Source of the DNA: DATKQJ01 sp035534295
GTDB lineage: Bacteria; Chloroflexota; Dormibacteria; Dormibacterales; Dormibacteraceae
Direction: 5' to 3'
Length of the DNA: 64,000 nt
Assembly: GCA_035534295.1 (NCBI GenBank)
Contig: DATLSE010000039.1
Span: forward strand, 14,245 to 78,244
Below the pieces are notes generated by a model, which saw only the letters and a program-made list of their open reading frames with translations, ran no database searches and was not told where the DNA came from. Positions within the stretch are counted from its first letter, which is position 1, and each line of letters opens with the position of its first letter. The position numbers and the translations under genes are program-made. Positions 17,328 to 30,214 of this stretch are shown here, piece by piece.

Positions 17328-17649
17328 TCCGGGGCCCGAGAACAGGGCATTGCTGACTTGCCCATCTGAACCCACCCCTACCAGTTTGCGTCCTGGGCGG
17401 GGACCGAAACGAAAACCACCCCGGGGCCGGACCGGCGTCAGCCGGAGTGGGCGCGGGCGGGCGCGGCGCTCTTTAAAGTTAGAAGCCGAGGATGTGGCTC
17501 CAGAGGCGACGGTGTAGCGGCGCGAATGGGGGGCGCACGCCGGGGAGGCAAGGGTGCACGCGGCCCGCTCATGAGGGCGGCCGTGGTTCAGCGCCAGGTG
17601 CTGCCCAGCGGTTAGCCTTCGAGCAGATGGAGCCCGCCGCAATCTTTTC
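17328..17649. other. divergent intergenic region without a recognisable gene
   Basis: About 320 bp between the leftward membrane transferase and the rightward lipoprotein gene. It should hold both promoters. It contains a short AT-rich element (ctttaaagtta near 17470) in an otherwise GC-rich stretch. Open frames here have shadow-like Arg/Pro/Gly composition; I see no RNA gene or conserved motif. Confidence 0.4.
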
Positions 17650-19683
17650 ATGGCTACCCGCCATCGCCGCCGGCCGGCTTCCACGCTCCCTTGGCACGGC
17701 ACCAGCGATGGGTCGCGCGGCTTGCTGACGAACCCGCCGCGCGCCCTGGGCTGGGTTCTGGTCGCGCTCCTTCTGGCGGCGTGTGGCGCCCCCCAGGCCA
17801 GGCTGGCGCGATCCCACCCGCCCGCCGTCCGCCTCACCCCGACGCCGGCTCCCGAACCGTTGATGCTCACCTCGAGCACCACGCCCTGGCATCTTCCGGC
17901 ACCCCTGCAGCGCGCGGTCGTCCTTGCCCTGAGCGGCCGCCTGCAGGTCATCGGAGGACTGACCGGGAGCGGTTCGACCACCTCCCAGGTGACCCTGATC
18001 AACCCCGCGACCGGTGCCATCAGCACCTCCTCATCGCTACCTCGACCGGTGCACGATGCCGCCGGAGCGATCATCTCCGGTCAGCCCGTGGTGTTCGGAG
18101 GCGGGGTCTCCAACTCGGTCAGTACGGTCCAGGGCCCGGGCGCCGGGATCATTGGCGCCCTGCCCGCGGCGCGCTCCGATCTGGCCGCGGCGCAGGTGGG
18201 CGCGACCGCCTACCTGGTCGGCGGCTACGACGGTTCGGCCATGAGCCCGCAGATCCTGGCCACCACGGACGGGCGCTCGTTCCGGGCCGTGGCCTCACTC
18301 CCCCAGGGTGTCCGCTATCCCGCCGTGGCCGCCGTGGGCAGCCTCATCTACGTCATCGGCGGCCAGATGAACAACGGCAATAGCAGCTCCACCATCCTCT
18401 CCGTCGACCCCGTCTCCGGCCAGGTCGTCACCCTGGGTCAGATGCCCCAGCCCGTGAGCCACGCGTCCGCCCTGGTCCTGGGGGGGCAGCTCTTCGTGCT
18501 CGGAGGCACGGACGGGAGGCAGACGAGCGACCAGATCTGGCGCATCGACCTCAAGACCGGCGCGGCGACCTCGGCCGGCGTTCTTAGCTACTCGGTATCT
18601 GACGCCGCGGCCGTGGTCCTGGGCGGAATCGGGTATCTGGTCGGGGGCAGTGGGAGCGACGGCAGCACCCTGGCGTCAGTGATCAGACTGACGGCGACTC
18701 TGGCGCAGCCGCCGGCCGCGGGCGGGCACCTGGCCGCGGGCTCCGACCCCAGCGTGCTGCCGGGTCCGGTCCTGATTGCCGACTCGGACAACAACCGGCT
18801 GCTCGAGGTCAGTCCCAGCGGACACCTCCTGTGGCAGTTCCCCGAGCCCGGCGACCTGGCCCCGGGGCAGACCTTCTTGACCCCCGACGACGCCTTCTTC
18901 TCACCCGACGGCAAGGACATCATCGTCACCGAGGAAGACGATTACGTGGTCAGCGTGATCGACGTGGCGACCCACAAGATCGTCTGGCGGTACGGTCTGC
19001 CGGGCGTGGCTGGCTCGGGTCCCAATCGGCTCTCCAACCCTGACGATGCCATGGCGCTGCCCAATGGCAACCTCGTCGTCGCCGACATCAAGAACTGCCG
19101 CATCATCGTCATCAGCAAGGGCGGCAGCAGTATCGACCACAGCTTTGGCACCCTGGGTTCCTGCCGCCACAATCCCCCCTACCAGTTCGGGAGCCCCAAC
19201 GGAGTCTTCCCGCTCCAAGATGGAAACTGGCTGGTGACCGAGATCAACGGCGACTGGGCCTCGGAGATGGCCCCGGGGGGCCGGGTGCTCTGGTCGGTCC
19301 ACCCGCCTGGCGTCGCCTACCCGTCTGACACCAACCAGGTCGGCCCCGATCGGTATCTGACCGCCGACTATTCATACCCCGGACAGGTGGTCGAGTTCGA
19401 CCAGGCCGGGCACACCCTCTGGCGCTACCGGCCTAGCGGTTCAGCGGCGCTGGACCACCCCTCGCTCGCCCTGCCCCTGCCCAACGGCGACGTGCTCCTC
19501 AACGACGATCACAACGCGCGAGTGATCGTCGTCGATCCGCGCACCAACCAGGTGGTGTGGCAGTATGGGGTCACACACCGGGCGGGCAGCGCGTCCGGGC
19601 TGCTTGACGATCCGGACGGGGTGGACCTAGCCCCGCCATTCTCGCTGATGTGGACCCACGCCTCCACCTTGCAGACGCCCTGA
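17650..19683 (+). CDS. secreted lipoprotein with kelch-type and NHL/PQQ-type beta-propellers
   Basis: A 677-residue protein. The lipobox LLAAC lies at the end of a hydrophobic stretch about 45 residues from ATG 17650; TTG 17722 would give a conventional ~22-residue lipoprotein signal and may be the true start. Residues about 85-350 contain five to six kelch-like blades ('...LVGGYDGSA...', 'IYVIGGQMN', 'LFVLGGTDG', 'GYLVGGSGSDG'). Residues about 370-660 form a second propeller of NHL/PQQ style ('LIADSDNNRLLEVSPSGHLLWQF', 'NGNLVVADIKNCRIIVI', 'VVWQYG'). It probably sits on the outer face of the membrane in ligand or protein binding. No enzymatic motif is visible. Confidence 0.75.
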   Translation: MATRHRRRPASTLPWHGTSDGSRGLLTNPPRALGWVLVALLLAACGAPQARLARSHPPAVRLTPTPAPEPLMLTSSTTPWHLPAPLQRAVVLALSGRLQVIGGLTGSGSTTSQVTLINPATGAISTSSSLPRPVHDAAGAIISGQPVVFGGGVSNSVSTVQGPGAGIIGALPAARSDLAAAQVGATAYLVGGYDGSAMSPQILATTDGRSFRAVASLPQGVRYPAVAAVGSLIYVIGGQMNNGNSSSTILSVDPVSGQVVTLGQMPQPVSHASALVLGGQLFVLGGTDGRQTSDQIWRIDLKTGAATSAGVLSYSVSDAAAVVLGGIGYLVGGSGSDGSTLASVIRLTATLAQPPAAGGHLAAGSDPSVLPGPVLIADSDNNRLLEVSPSGHLLWQFPEPGDLAPGQTFLTPDDAFFSPDGKDIIVTEEDDYVVSVIDVATHKIVWRYGLPGVAGSGPNRLSNPDDAMALPNGNLVVADIKNCRIIVISKGGSSIDHSFGTLGSCRHNPPYQFGSPNGVFPLQDGNWLVTEINGDWASEMAPGGRVLWSVHPPGVAYPSDTNQVGPDRYLTADYSYPGQVVEFDQAGHTLWRYRPSGSAALDHPSLALPLPNGDVLLNDDHNARVIVVDPRTNQVVWQYGVTHRAGSASGLLDDPDGVDLAPPFSLMWTHASTLQTP

Positions 19684-19701
19684 GTCTAGGCCGCCGCCCG
19701 C

Positions 19702-21072
19702 CTACTGCGTGACCTCGACCGTGGTGCCGATATCAGCCCAGGCATAGAGCTGCCCGGCGACGGAGTTGGGCATGTGCACACACCCGTGGCTGGCGAAGGG
19801 CCCGTACTCGGATCCGGGTCCGAACACCGACGGCGGCTCCCAGTTCGCGGTGTGCAGGAAGGTTCCGTCGCCGACGAACTCCATGGCGTCGTAGACCCAC
19901 GTGGTCGGATACCACAGACCGCTGGAGGGTGGCCAGGGTGACACCATCTTGTACGCGGATGCCTTGTAGAAGATGTGGAACGTGCCCTGATCGGTGGGGA
20001 GCTGGGGCATTCCGGTGGTGACCAGCGTGCGCATCCAGGGGCAGCCGTTGTCGTAGGCCACTAGCTGCTGGGTCGAGACGTGAACCACGATGAGCTTGGC
20101 GGGGGCGCCGCTGATACAGCCGACTCCACTCACGCTGAGCTGGCCCGAATCCGCCGTCCGCATCTGCTGGATGAGTTGGGCCAGTTGGGCTGAGCTCTGG
20201 GCCAGATGGGGTCCGCCGCCGGGTTGGCCCAGGATGGATTGGATCTGGTGAGCGGTGGCGTCGTAGGGGCCGCCCAACCCCAGAGCGTCGGTGGTCGCGA
20301 GCACGCCGGGCAGCGCTTGGAGCAATGAGCGGGATTGCTCATAGGCGTCCAAATTCTGCTGCGATGCGTTCTGAGCTGAGATGAGCTCGGCCTCGAGGGA
20401 GGCGTGGAGCCCGAGCATCACCGGATAGCTGAGCGAGAGGTACCAAGCGGCATCCGCCTTGGCCTGCAGGGCGGTTGCGTCCGGTAGCCCCGCGGCCTGC
20501 AGTGTGGGGAGCATCGCGCCCAGCGCATTGAGGTGTGTCACCACGTCAGCCGGCAGCCCACCAGCCAGGCCCCCCGACCCCTGGGCCAGAGCGGACCTGG
20601 TCCGGGTGGCCTGGACCTGCTGCCAGACCAGCCCGGCCGACACCCGTTCAAAGTCGGCCGGGGTACGAGCCTGGGCCAGGTCGGCCTCAAGCCCACCCAG
20701 ATCCCACCTCGCCCCGAACTGGAGTTTGATCGCGCTCATCTCCCCTTCGGCCGCGGCGCGGGTCTGGGCCAGGGTGCTGACCCGGGCCCGCCGCAGCCCG
20801 CGCTCGACATTTGAGAAGGGATCGGCGAGAACGGCGTTGCGGGTCAGGGCCTGGGGCAGGGCGCTCATCGCCCTCAGGCGGGCGACCGAGTTGCGCAGCG
20901 CGGCCGCGGGCACGCCCTGGGCCTGGGCCCGCGCCAGCGCGCTGTCGACCTGGTCGGCGCGCAGATAGAAGCAACCCAGATTGGCGGCCAGGGTCAGGGC
21001 CGACACCAGCCCCAGGGCGATGGCGGCCCGGGCCCCCCTGCGGGCCCAACGCGTCCGCAGGCGCCCGCTCAT
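19702..21072 (-). CDS. L,D-transpeptidase (YkuD domain) with N-terminal membrane anchor
   Basis: A 456-residue protein starting at ATG 21072, two bases after the gltB stop. An N-terminal transmembrane segment (about residues 17-35) precedes a long Ala/Leu/Gln-rich helical region. A YkuD catalytic domain occupies about residues 325-456. The active-site motif SHGCVHMP supplies the catalytic cysteine, with an upstream 'HTANW' histidine region. It makes 3-3 or lipoprotein cross-links in peptidoglycan. The helical middle part has no known domain that I recognise; it may place the catalytic domain at a distance from the membrane. Confidence 0.85.
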   Translation of the reverse strand: MSGRLRTRWARRGARAAIALGLVSALTLAANLGCFYLRADQVDSALARAQAQGVPAAALRNSVARLRAMSALPQALTRNAVLADPFSNVERGLRRARVSTLAQTRAAAEGEMSAIKLQFGARWDLGGLEADLAQARTPADFERVSAGLVWQQVQATRTRSALAQGSGGLAGGLPADVVTHLNALGAMLPTLQAAGLPDATALQAKADAAWYLSLSYPVMLGLHASLEAELISAQNASQQNLDAYEQSRSLLQALPGVLATTDALGLGGPYDATAHQIQSILGQPGGGPHLAQSSAQLAQLIQQMRTADSGQLSVSGVGCISGAPAKLIVVHVSTQQLVAYDNGCPWMRTLVTTGMPQLPTDQGTFHIFYKASAYKMVSPWPPSSGLWYPTTWVYDAMEFVGDGTFLHTANWEPPSVFGPGSEYGPFASHGCVHMPNSVAGQLYAWADIGTTVEVTQ

Positions 21073-21074
21073 CT

Positions 21075-25361
<4,287 letters not shown>

Positions 25362-25369
25362 GATGGGTT

Positions 25370-25398
25370 ATTTTAGCCCCGCGCTCAGCGCCGGTCTA
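25370..25398 (-). promoter_or_regulatory. gltB promoter, probably leaderless
   Basis: On the minus strand, TAGACC (25398-25393) is followed after exactly 17 bp by TAAAAT (25375-25370). The -10 box ends 8 nt before the GTG start of gltB, so transcription should start essentially at the GTG. This is the best-spaced sigma70-type promoter noticed in the window. Confidence 0.55.
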
Positions 25399-25440
25399 GT
25401 CGTCCAGCACCAATAGACCAGCTTTGATCTGGTGCCCTCC

Positions 25441-27189
25441 TCACAGGTCGATCAGAGCCTGCACGCGCAGGGCCACGGCCAGGTTGAGTCGCGTCTCCGG
25501 TTCCTCAAGGTTGGCCCCGCTGATCTCACGCACGCGCTCGAGCCGGTAGCGGAGGGTGTTCGGGTGCACGCCAAGGCGGCGCGCGGCCGCCTGCTGCTCG
25601 CCTCCCTCGAGGTAGGCGCGCAGGGTCTCGAGCAGATTGCCATGGCGCTGACGGTCGTGTTCGGCGAGGGGGCGCAGGTGGCGGTTGGCAAACTCGGCCA
25701 ACCGCTCGTCGCTGACTCCCGCCAGAAGGCCGGTCAGCCCCAGCTCGCTCACCCCCAGGACCTGGCCCCAGCGCTTGAAGCGAGCCAGGGTGGCGAGCAC
25801 GCTCTGCACCTCGCGATGCGCGCTCTGCACCCCGGCGGGGGCGGGGACTGGAGAGCTGAAGGCGACCGAGACGCTGAAGCCCGGATTCCAGTCGGTGATG
25901 GCGGTCGCCATGGTCTGGGCCAGGCTTCGCACCCGGGCCAGCTCGCCCTGCTCGCTGGAACAGGGAATCAGGGCCAGGACCGAGTCGGAGCGGGCATGGA
26001 GCAGGGCCTTGGGCCGGGTCTGGCGCACCGGCGCGGAGATCCGGCGCAGAAACTCGCGCTTCAGGGCCTGGATCTGGACCTCGGAGACCTGGTGGCTGCG
26101 CAGAAACCCGCGGAAGTCGTCGATGTCGGCCATGACCAGTACGTGGCCGCCAGTGAGCGGATAGCCCAGGTGACGGGCCCGTCGCTGCGCCGCGGCCTCG
26201 TCGCCGTAGGTGCCCTGGACCAGGTCATCCAGGTACTCGCCCCGCAGTCGTCCCTCCACCTCGGCCACCTCCCGTTCCTTGGTCAGAGCCAGGGCGACCA
26301 CGATCGCGGCCTGCTCCACGGCCATGAAGGCGAGTTCTTCATTGGCGGGGTGGTCGAGCACTGAGATGTAGCCCAGGAGTTGATTGGAGGTGGTGATGGG
26401 CGCGATGAGGCGTTCGCGCACCATCCCCACGTGGGGGAAGGCGGGCACCATCATCGGGTGCCGCCCCTCGGCCACCCGGCGCAGCATGGCGCTGACCTGC
26501 GGATCGAAGCTGACCCGTGGCGGTGTGCCGTGATGGGCGATGGTCTCCTTGCGGTGGGGATCGTGCATGGCACTGCCGGCGTGGGCGAGAAGATGGAAGG
26601 AGGCGTCCTCGACCGTGACCGAGCTCTCCAGCAATTCGGAGAGCGTGCGGCAGATCTCGTTCACGCCCTTGCCATCGAGAACCAGGTCGGTGAACCGGCT
26701 GTGGATCTCGATTGAGCGCTTGAGGCGCCAGTGCTCGGCGTTGATGATGCGCTCAAGGAGCGGATTCATAAGGTCGCTCCACGGCGTCTCGGGAGGCATG
26801 GTGAAGAGCGGGACCACGAGCCGGTCGGCCTCGCTCTCCATGGTCGCGGGGAGCTGGCTCAAGTAGTCGCCGAGCTGGATCACCAGCCCCGCTCCGCCTC
26901 GGGCGGCGATCGATGCCAGGACGTCGAGCATGGCCTGGGGATCGTCGCGGATCGGAAATCCGGTGGTCAAGAGCAACTCATTGGCGCGCAGCCGGGCAGC
27001 CGTGCGTGGGGTCTCCATGACCCGCACCCATTCCACCGGGCGGTCCAGGCCCGCCGCCCCCGCGACCAGCGTGGCGCGACGGAATCCGCCAATCCCCATG
27101 GCTTCGCGCAGACTGGGAGGGGGAGAGGGGGCGGGTTCGAGATCGGAGCTGGGCACGCCACGATTATGACCCCTCAAGCTGTGCCTCAT
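25441..27189 (-). CDS. PucR-family transcriptional regulator
   Basis: About 582 residues from ATG 27189 (TTG 27195 and GTG 27156 are alternatives). An N-terminal purine-catabolism PucR domain covers about residues 25-150 (GLDRPVEWVRVMETP, ELLLTTGFPIRDD, GGAGLVIQLGDYL). A central GAF/GGDEF-like region and a C-terminal PucR helix-turn-helix (ARRLGVHPNTLRYRLERVREI) follow. Such proteins usually activate catabolic genes for purines, amines or amino acids. It lies upstream of gltB on the same strand, about 80 nt away, so it could regulate nitrogen assimilation, though gltB appears to have its own promoter. Confidence 0.85.
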   Translation of the reverse strand: MRHSLRGHNRGVPSSDLEPAPSPPPSLREAMGIGGFRRATLVAGAAGLDRPVEWVRVMETPRTAARLRANELLLTTGFPIRDDPQAMLDVLASIAARGGAGLVIQLGDYLSQLPATMESEADRLVVPLFTMPPETPWSDLMNPLLERIINAEHWRLKRSIEIHSRFTDLVLDGKGVNEICRTLSELLESSVTVEDASFHLLAHAGSAMHDPHRKETIAHHGTPPRVSFDPQVSAMLRRVAEGRHPMMVPAFPHVGMVRERLIAPITTSNQLLGYISVLDHPANEELAFMAVEQAAIVVALALTKEREVAEVEGRLRGEYLDDLVQGTYGDEAAAQRRARHLGYPLTGGHVLVMADIDDFRGFLRSHQVSEVQIQALKREFLRRISAPVRQTRPKALLHARSDSVLALIPCSSEQGELARVRSLAQTMATAITDWNPGFSVSVAFSSPVPAPAGVQSAHREVQSVLATLARFKRWGQVLGVSELGLTGLLAGVSDERLAEFANRHLRPLAEHDRQRHGNLLETLRAYLEGGEQQAAARRLGVHPNTLRYRLERVREISGANLEEPETRLNLAVALRVQALIDL

Positions 27190-27348
27190 CCCCAATCGAC
27201 GGTGCTCTCGGTTGTGCTCAAAGACCTAACTGAGGCGATCGAACTCGCGTAGCGTGTCCTGAGTCGAGGCGATCGCAAGTGCGATCGGGCCGGCCGCCGG
27301 GCCGGGTCTTCGGCCACAGCGGGTATCCACAGCTAGCGGGGTCAGATC

Positions 27349-27534
27349 ATGACGGAATGGCGGACGGTGGAGGGCGAAGCCCGCAGCGGGCCTGCACCAG
27401 AGTTTCCAGAACTCGACGAGGCGGCGCGCAGGCGCGCAGGGGCGCGGGTGGACCAGGGCGCCGATGAACACGCCGCGATGGCCGCCGAATCGGTGGCGGC
27501 GCAAATGATGGCGGCCTACGCTCGACCGCTCTAG
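27349..27534 (+). CDS. hypothetical small acidic protein
   Basis: A 61-residue frame from ATG 27349 to TAG. It is rich in Ala/Glu/Arg and predicted largely helical, with no membrane segment. It sits on the opposite strand between the pucR start and the aconitase end, in a gap of about 350 bp that otherwise has no gene. No family is recognised and no strong Shine-Dalgarno is seen. It may be a real small protein or a chance frame. Confidence 0.3.
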   Translation: MTEWRTVEGEARSGPAPEFPELDEAARRRAGARVDQGADEHAAMAAESVAAQMMAAYARPL

Positions 27535-27542
27535 GCGCGAGC

Positions 27543-30179
27543 CTAGAGCCGCGCCATCATCTGGCGCAGGACTAAAGGAAGCACGCCGCCGTTCTCCAGA
27601 TAGGTGACGTCGGCCGGGTTGTCGATCCGCGCCAACACCTTGAATCGTTTCACCTCGCCGCCCCCGGTGGTCGCCTCCACGCTGAGTTCGGCGTGAGGTC
27701 GCAAACCTTCGCTCAGGCCTGATATGGAGTAGGTCTCCTCGCCGCTCAAGCCCAGGCTCTGGCGCGACTCCCCGGGCATGAACTGCAGGGGCAGGATGCC
27801 CATCCCGACCAGGTTGGCGCGATGGATGCGCTCGTATGACTCTGCGATCACGGCCTTGACCCCGAGCAGGTTGGGGCCCTTGGCCGCCCAGTCCCGGGAC
27901 GAGCCCGAGCCGTACTCCTTGCCCGCCAGGATGATGAGGGGCACGCCCTCGGCCCGGTAGCGCTCCGCCGCTTCAAAGATGCTCATCAGCTCACCCGAGG
28001 GCTGATGGCGGGTGTAGCCACCCTCCTTGCCTCCGGCCAGCTCGTTGCGGAGGCGGATGTTGCCGAAGGTCCCGCGCACCATGACCCGGTCGTTGCCGCG
28101 GCGGGAACCGTAGCTGTTGAACTCGGGCGCAGAGACGTCGTGTTCGATCAGGTACTGGCCGGCAGGACTGTCGAGCGGGATGGCCGAGGCGGGTGAGATG
28201 TGGTCGGTGGTGACCGAGTCGCCGAGCTTGACCAGCACGCGCGCGTCGATGACGTCTCCCACCCCCTGCGGCTCGGCCGAAAGCCCGACCAGGTAGGGCG
28301 GCTCCTGAACGTAGGTCGATGCTGGGCTGAAGGCGTAGACCTCGCCCCGTGGCGACTCCATCTGGCGCCAGTGCTCGTCGCCCTGATAGATGCGCTCGTA
28401 CTCGTGGTCGAACATCTCGCGGCTCAGGTTGGCGTTGATCGCCTCTTCGACCTCGGAGGGCGAGGGCCAGAGGTCGGCCAGCATGATGGGGGCGCCATCG
28501 GGGCTGGTACCGAGGGGCTCGCGGGTCAGATCCAGGTGGATGTTGCCGGCCAGGGCATAGGCCACCACCAGCGGCGGGGAGGCCAGGTAGCTGGCCCGGA
28601 CCAGGGGATGGATGCGGGCCTCGAAGTTTCGATTCCCCGAGAGCACCGCGACCACGTTCAGGTCCTGGTCCTGGACGTCGGCCTCGACCTCGGGGCTGGC
28701 CAGTGGACCGGAGTTGCCGATGCACGTGGTGCACCCATAGCCGACCAAATAGAACCCGAGTCGCTCCAGGTAGGGGGTCAGACCGGCCTGGTCCAGATAG
28801 TCGGTCACCACCCGCGAGCCGGGCGCCAGGGAGGTCTTGACGAAGGGCTTGACGTTGAGCCCCGCCTCCACCGCCTTCTTGGCCAGGAGTCCGGCCGCCA
28901 TCATCACCGAGGGGTTGGAGGTGTTGGTGCAGGAGGTGATGGCCGCGATCACGACCGAACCCTGCTCGACCTCGGTCCGCGCCGCCGTGGCCACCGCGCC
29001 CCCCGGACTGGGGAAGGCGGTCTCAAAGCTCTGGCCGGCGGCGCTGAGCGCGACTCGATCCTGAGGCCTTCGGGGCCCGGCCAGGCTGGGCTCGACGGAG
29101 GCCAGGTCGAGCTCTAGGTACTCGGAGAATTCGGGCGTCGGCTGACCGTCGAGGCGAAACATCGACTGCTCGCGCCAGTAGAGCTCGACCAGCTTCACCA
29201 GCTCCTCATCGCGTCCGGTTGCGCGCAGGTAGCGCAGGGTCTGCTCGTCGACTGGGAAGAGGGCCGAGGTGGCGCCATATTCGGGGCACATGTTGGACAG
29301 CGTGGCTCGGTCGGCGACGGTGAGCGAGGACAGGCCGTCGCCGCAGAACTCCACGAACTTGTTGACCACGCCGTGCCGGCGCAGCATCTCGGTCAGGGTC
29401 AAGACCAGGTCGGTGGCCGTGGTGCCGGCTGGCAGGGAGTTGCTGAAGCGGACCCCGACCACGACCGGCGCCGGCAGGTACATGGGCTGGCCCAGCATCG
29501 CCGCCTCGGCCTCGATGCCGCCCACGCCCCAACCCAGCACGCCCAGACCGTTGACCATGGTGGTGTGGGAGTCGGTCCCGACCAGGGTGTCGGGGACGGC
29601 GATGCGTCCGCCCTCGTCCTCTCGAACCTGGACCACCCGGCTCAGGTGCTCCAGGTTGACCTGGTGGCAGATGCCCATCCCGGGCGGGATGACGGTGAAG
29701 TTGCGCAGCGCCTGCTGGGCCCAGCGCAGAAGCGCGTAGCGTTCCCAGTTGCGCTCGTACTCGCGCTCGATGTTGCGCTGGTAGGCGAGACCGGAACCGA
29801 ACGCGTCCACCTGCACGGAGTGGTCGATGACGAGGTCGACGGGAATCTCGGGGTCGACCTCGCCCCCGGTGCCACCGGCGCGGCGCATGGCCGCCCTCAT
29901 GGCGGCCAGGTCGACCACGGCGGGCACCCCGGTGAAGTCCTGCATCAGGACTCGCGCGGGCCGGAAGGGAACCTCGGCCGAGGTGTCGGGCCACCGGGCC
30001 AGGGAGCGCACGCTGTCCTCCTCCACCCGGCCTGCGGCGTGACCGCGAAGCAGCATCTCGAGCAGGATCTTGACCGTGACTGGTAGGCGGGTCACGTCCC
30101 CCAGGCCGGAGGCGGTCACGGCGTCGATGCGGAAGAGGTCCAGTTCGGTGCCGGCGAGGCGCGCGCGGGAGGAGATCAT
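27543..30179 (-). CDS. acnA: aconitate hydratase A
   Basis: An 878-residue TCA-cycle enzyme (citrate to isocitrate) of the AcnA/IRP1 type. Cluster-binding cysteines are in TSCTNTSNPS (about residue 417) and GCTTCIGNSG (about 482 and 485). The swivel-domain motif EYGSGSSRDWAAKGP is present near the C-terminus, as are 'DSHTTMVNGLGVLGWGVGGIEAEAAMLGQP' type residues. ATG 30179 gives the expected AcnA length. It follows malQ on the same strand by 35 nt, so co-transcription is possible. Confidence 0.97.
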   Translation of the reverse strand: MISSRARLAGTELDLFRIDAVTASGLGDVTRLPVTVKILLEMLLRGHAAGRVEEDSVRSLARWPDTSAEVPFRPARVLMQDFTGVPAVVDLAAMRAAMRRAGGTGGEVDPEIPVDLVIDHSVQVDAFGSGLAYQRNIEREYERNWERYALLRWAQQALRNFTVIPPGMGICHQVNLEHLSRVVQVREDEGGRIAVPDTLVGTDSHTTMVNGLGVLGWGVGGIEAEAAMLGQPMYLPAPVVVGVRFSNSLPAGTTATDLVLTLTEMLRRHGVVNKFVEFCGDGLSSLTVADRATLSNMCPEYGATSALFPVDEQTLRYLRATGRDEELVKLVELYWREQSMFRLDGQPTPEFSEYLELDLASVEPSLAGPRRPQDRVALSAAGQSFETAFPSPGGAVATAARTEVEQGSVVIAAITSCTNTSNPSVMMAAGLLAKKAVEAGLNVKPFVKTSLAPGSRVVTDYLDQAGLTPYLERLGFYLVGYGCTTCIGNSGPLASPEVEADVQDQDLNVVAVLSGNRNFEARIHPLVRASYLASPPLVVAYALAGNIHLDLTREPLGTSPDGAPIMLADLWPSPSEVEEAINANLSREMFDHEYERIYQGDEHWRQMESPRGEVYAFSPASTYVQEPPYLVGLSAEPQGVGDVIDARVLVKLGDSVTTDHISPASAIPLDSPAGQYLIEHDVSAPEFNSYGSRRGNDRVMVRGTFGNIRLRNELAGGKEGGYTRHQPSGELMSIFEAAERYRAEGVPLIILAGKEYGSGSSRDWAAKGPNLLGVKAVIAESYERIHRANLVGMGILPLQFMPGESRQSLGLSGEETYSISGLSEGLRPHAELSVEATTGGGEVKRFKVLARIDNPADVTYLENGGVLPLVLRQMMARL

Positions 30180-30214
30180 GGGCCAAAGATACTCCGGCTT
30201 CCTCCCCGCTCGGG

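Noticed and set aside
17376..18074. Upstream extension of the GT87-like gene to a 656-codon frame
   Set aside because: The extension overlaps the divergent lipoprotein gene and has low-complexity Arg/Ala/Ser composition; a start near 17225-17375 is far more credible.
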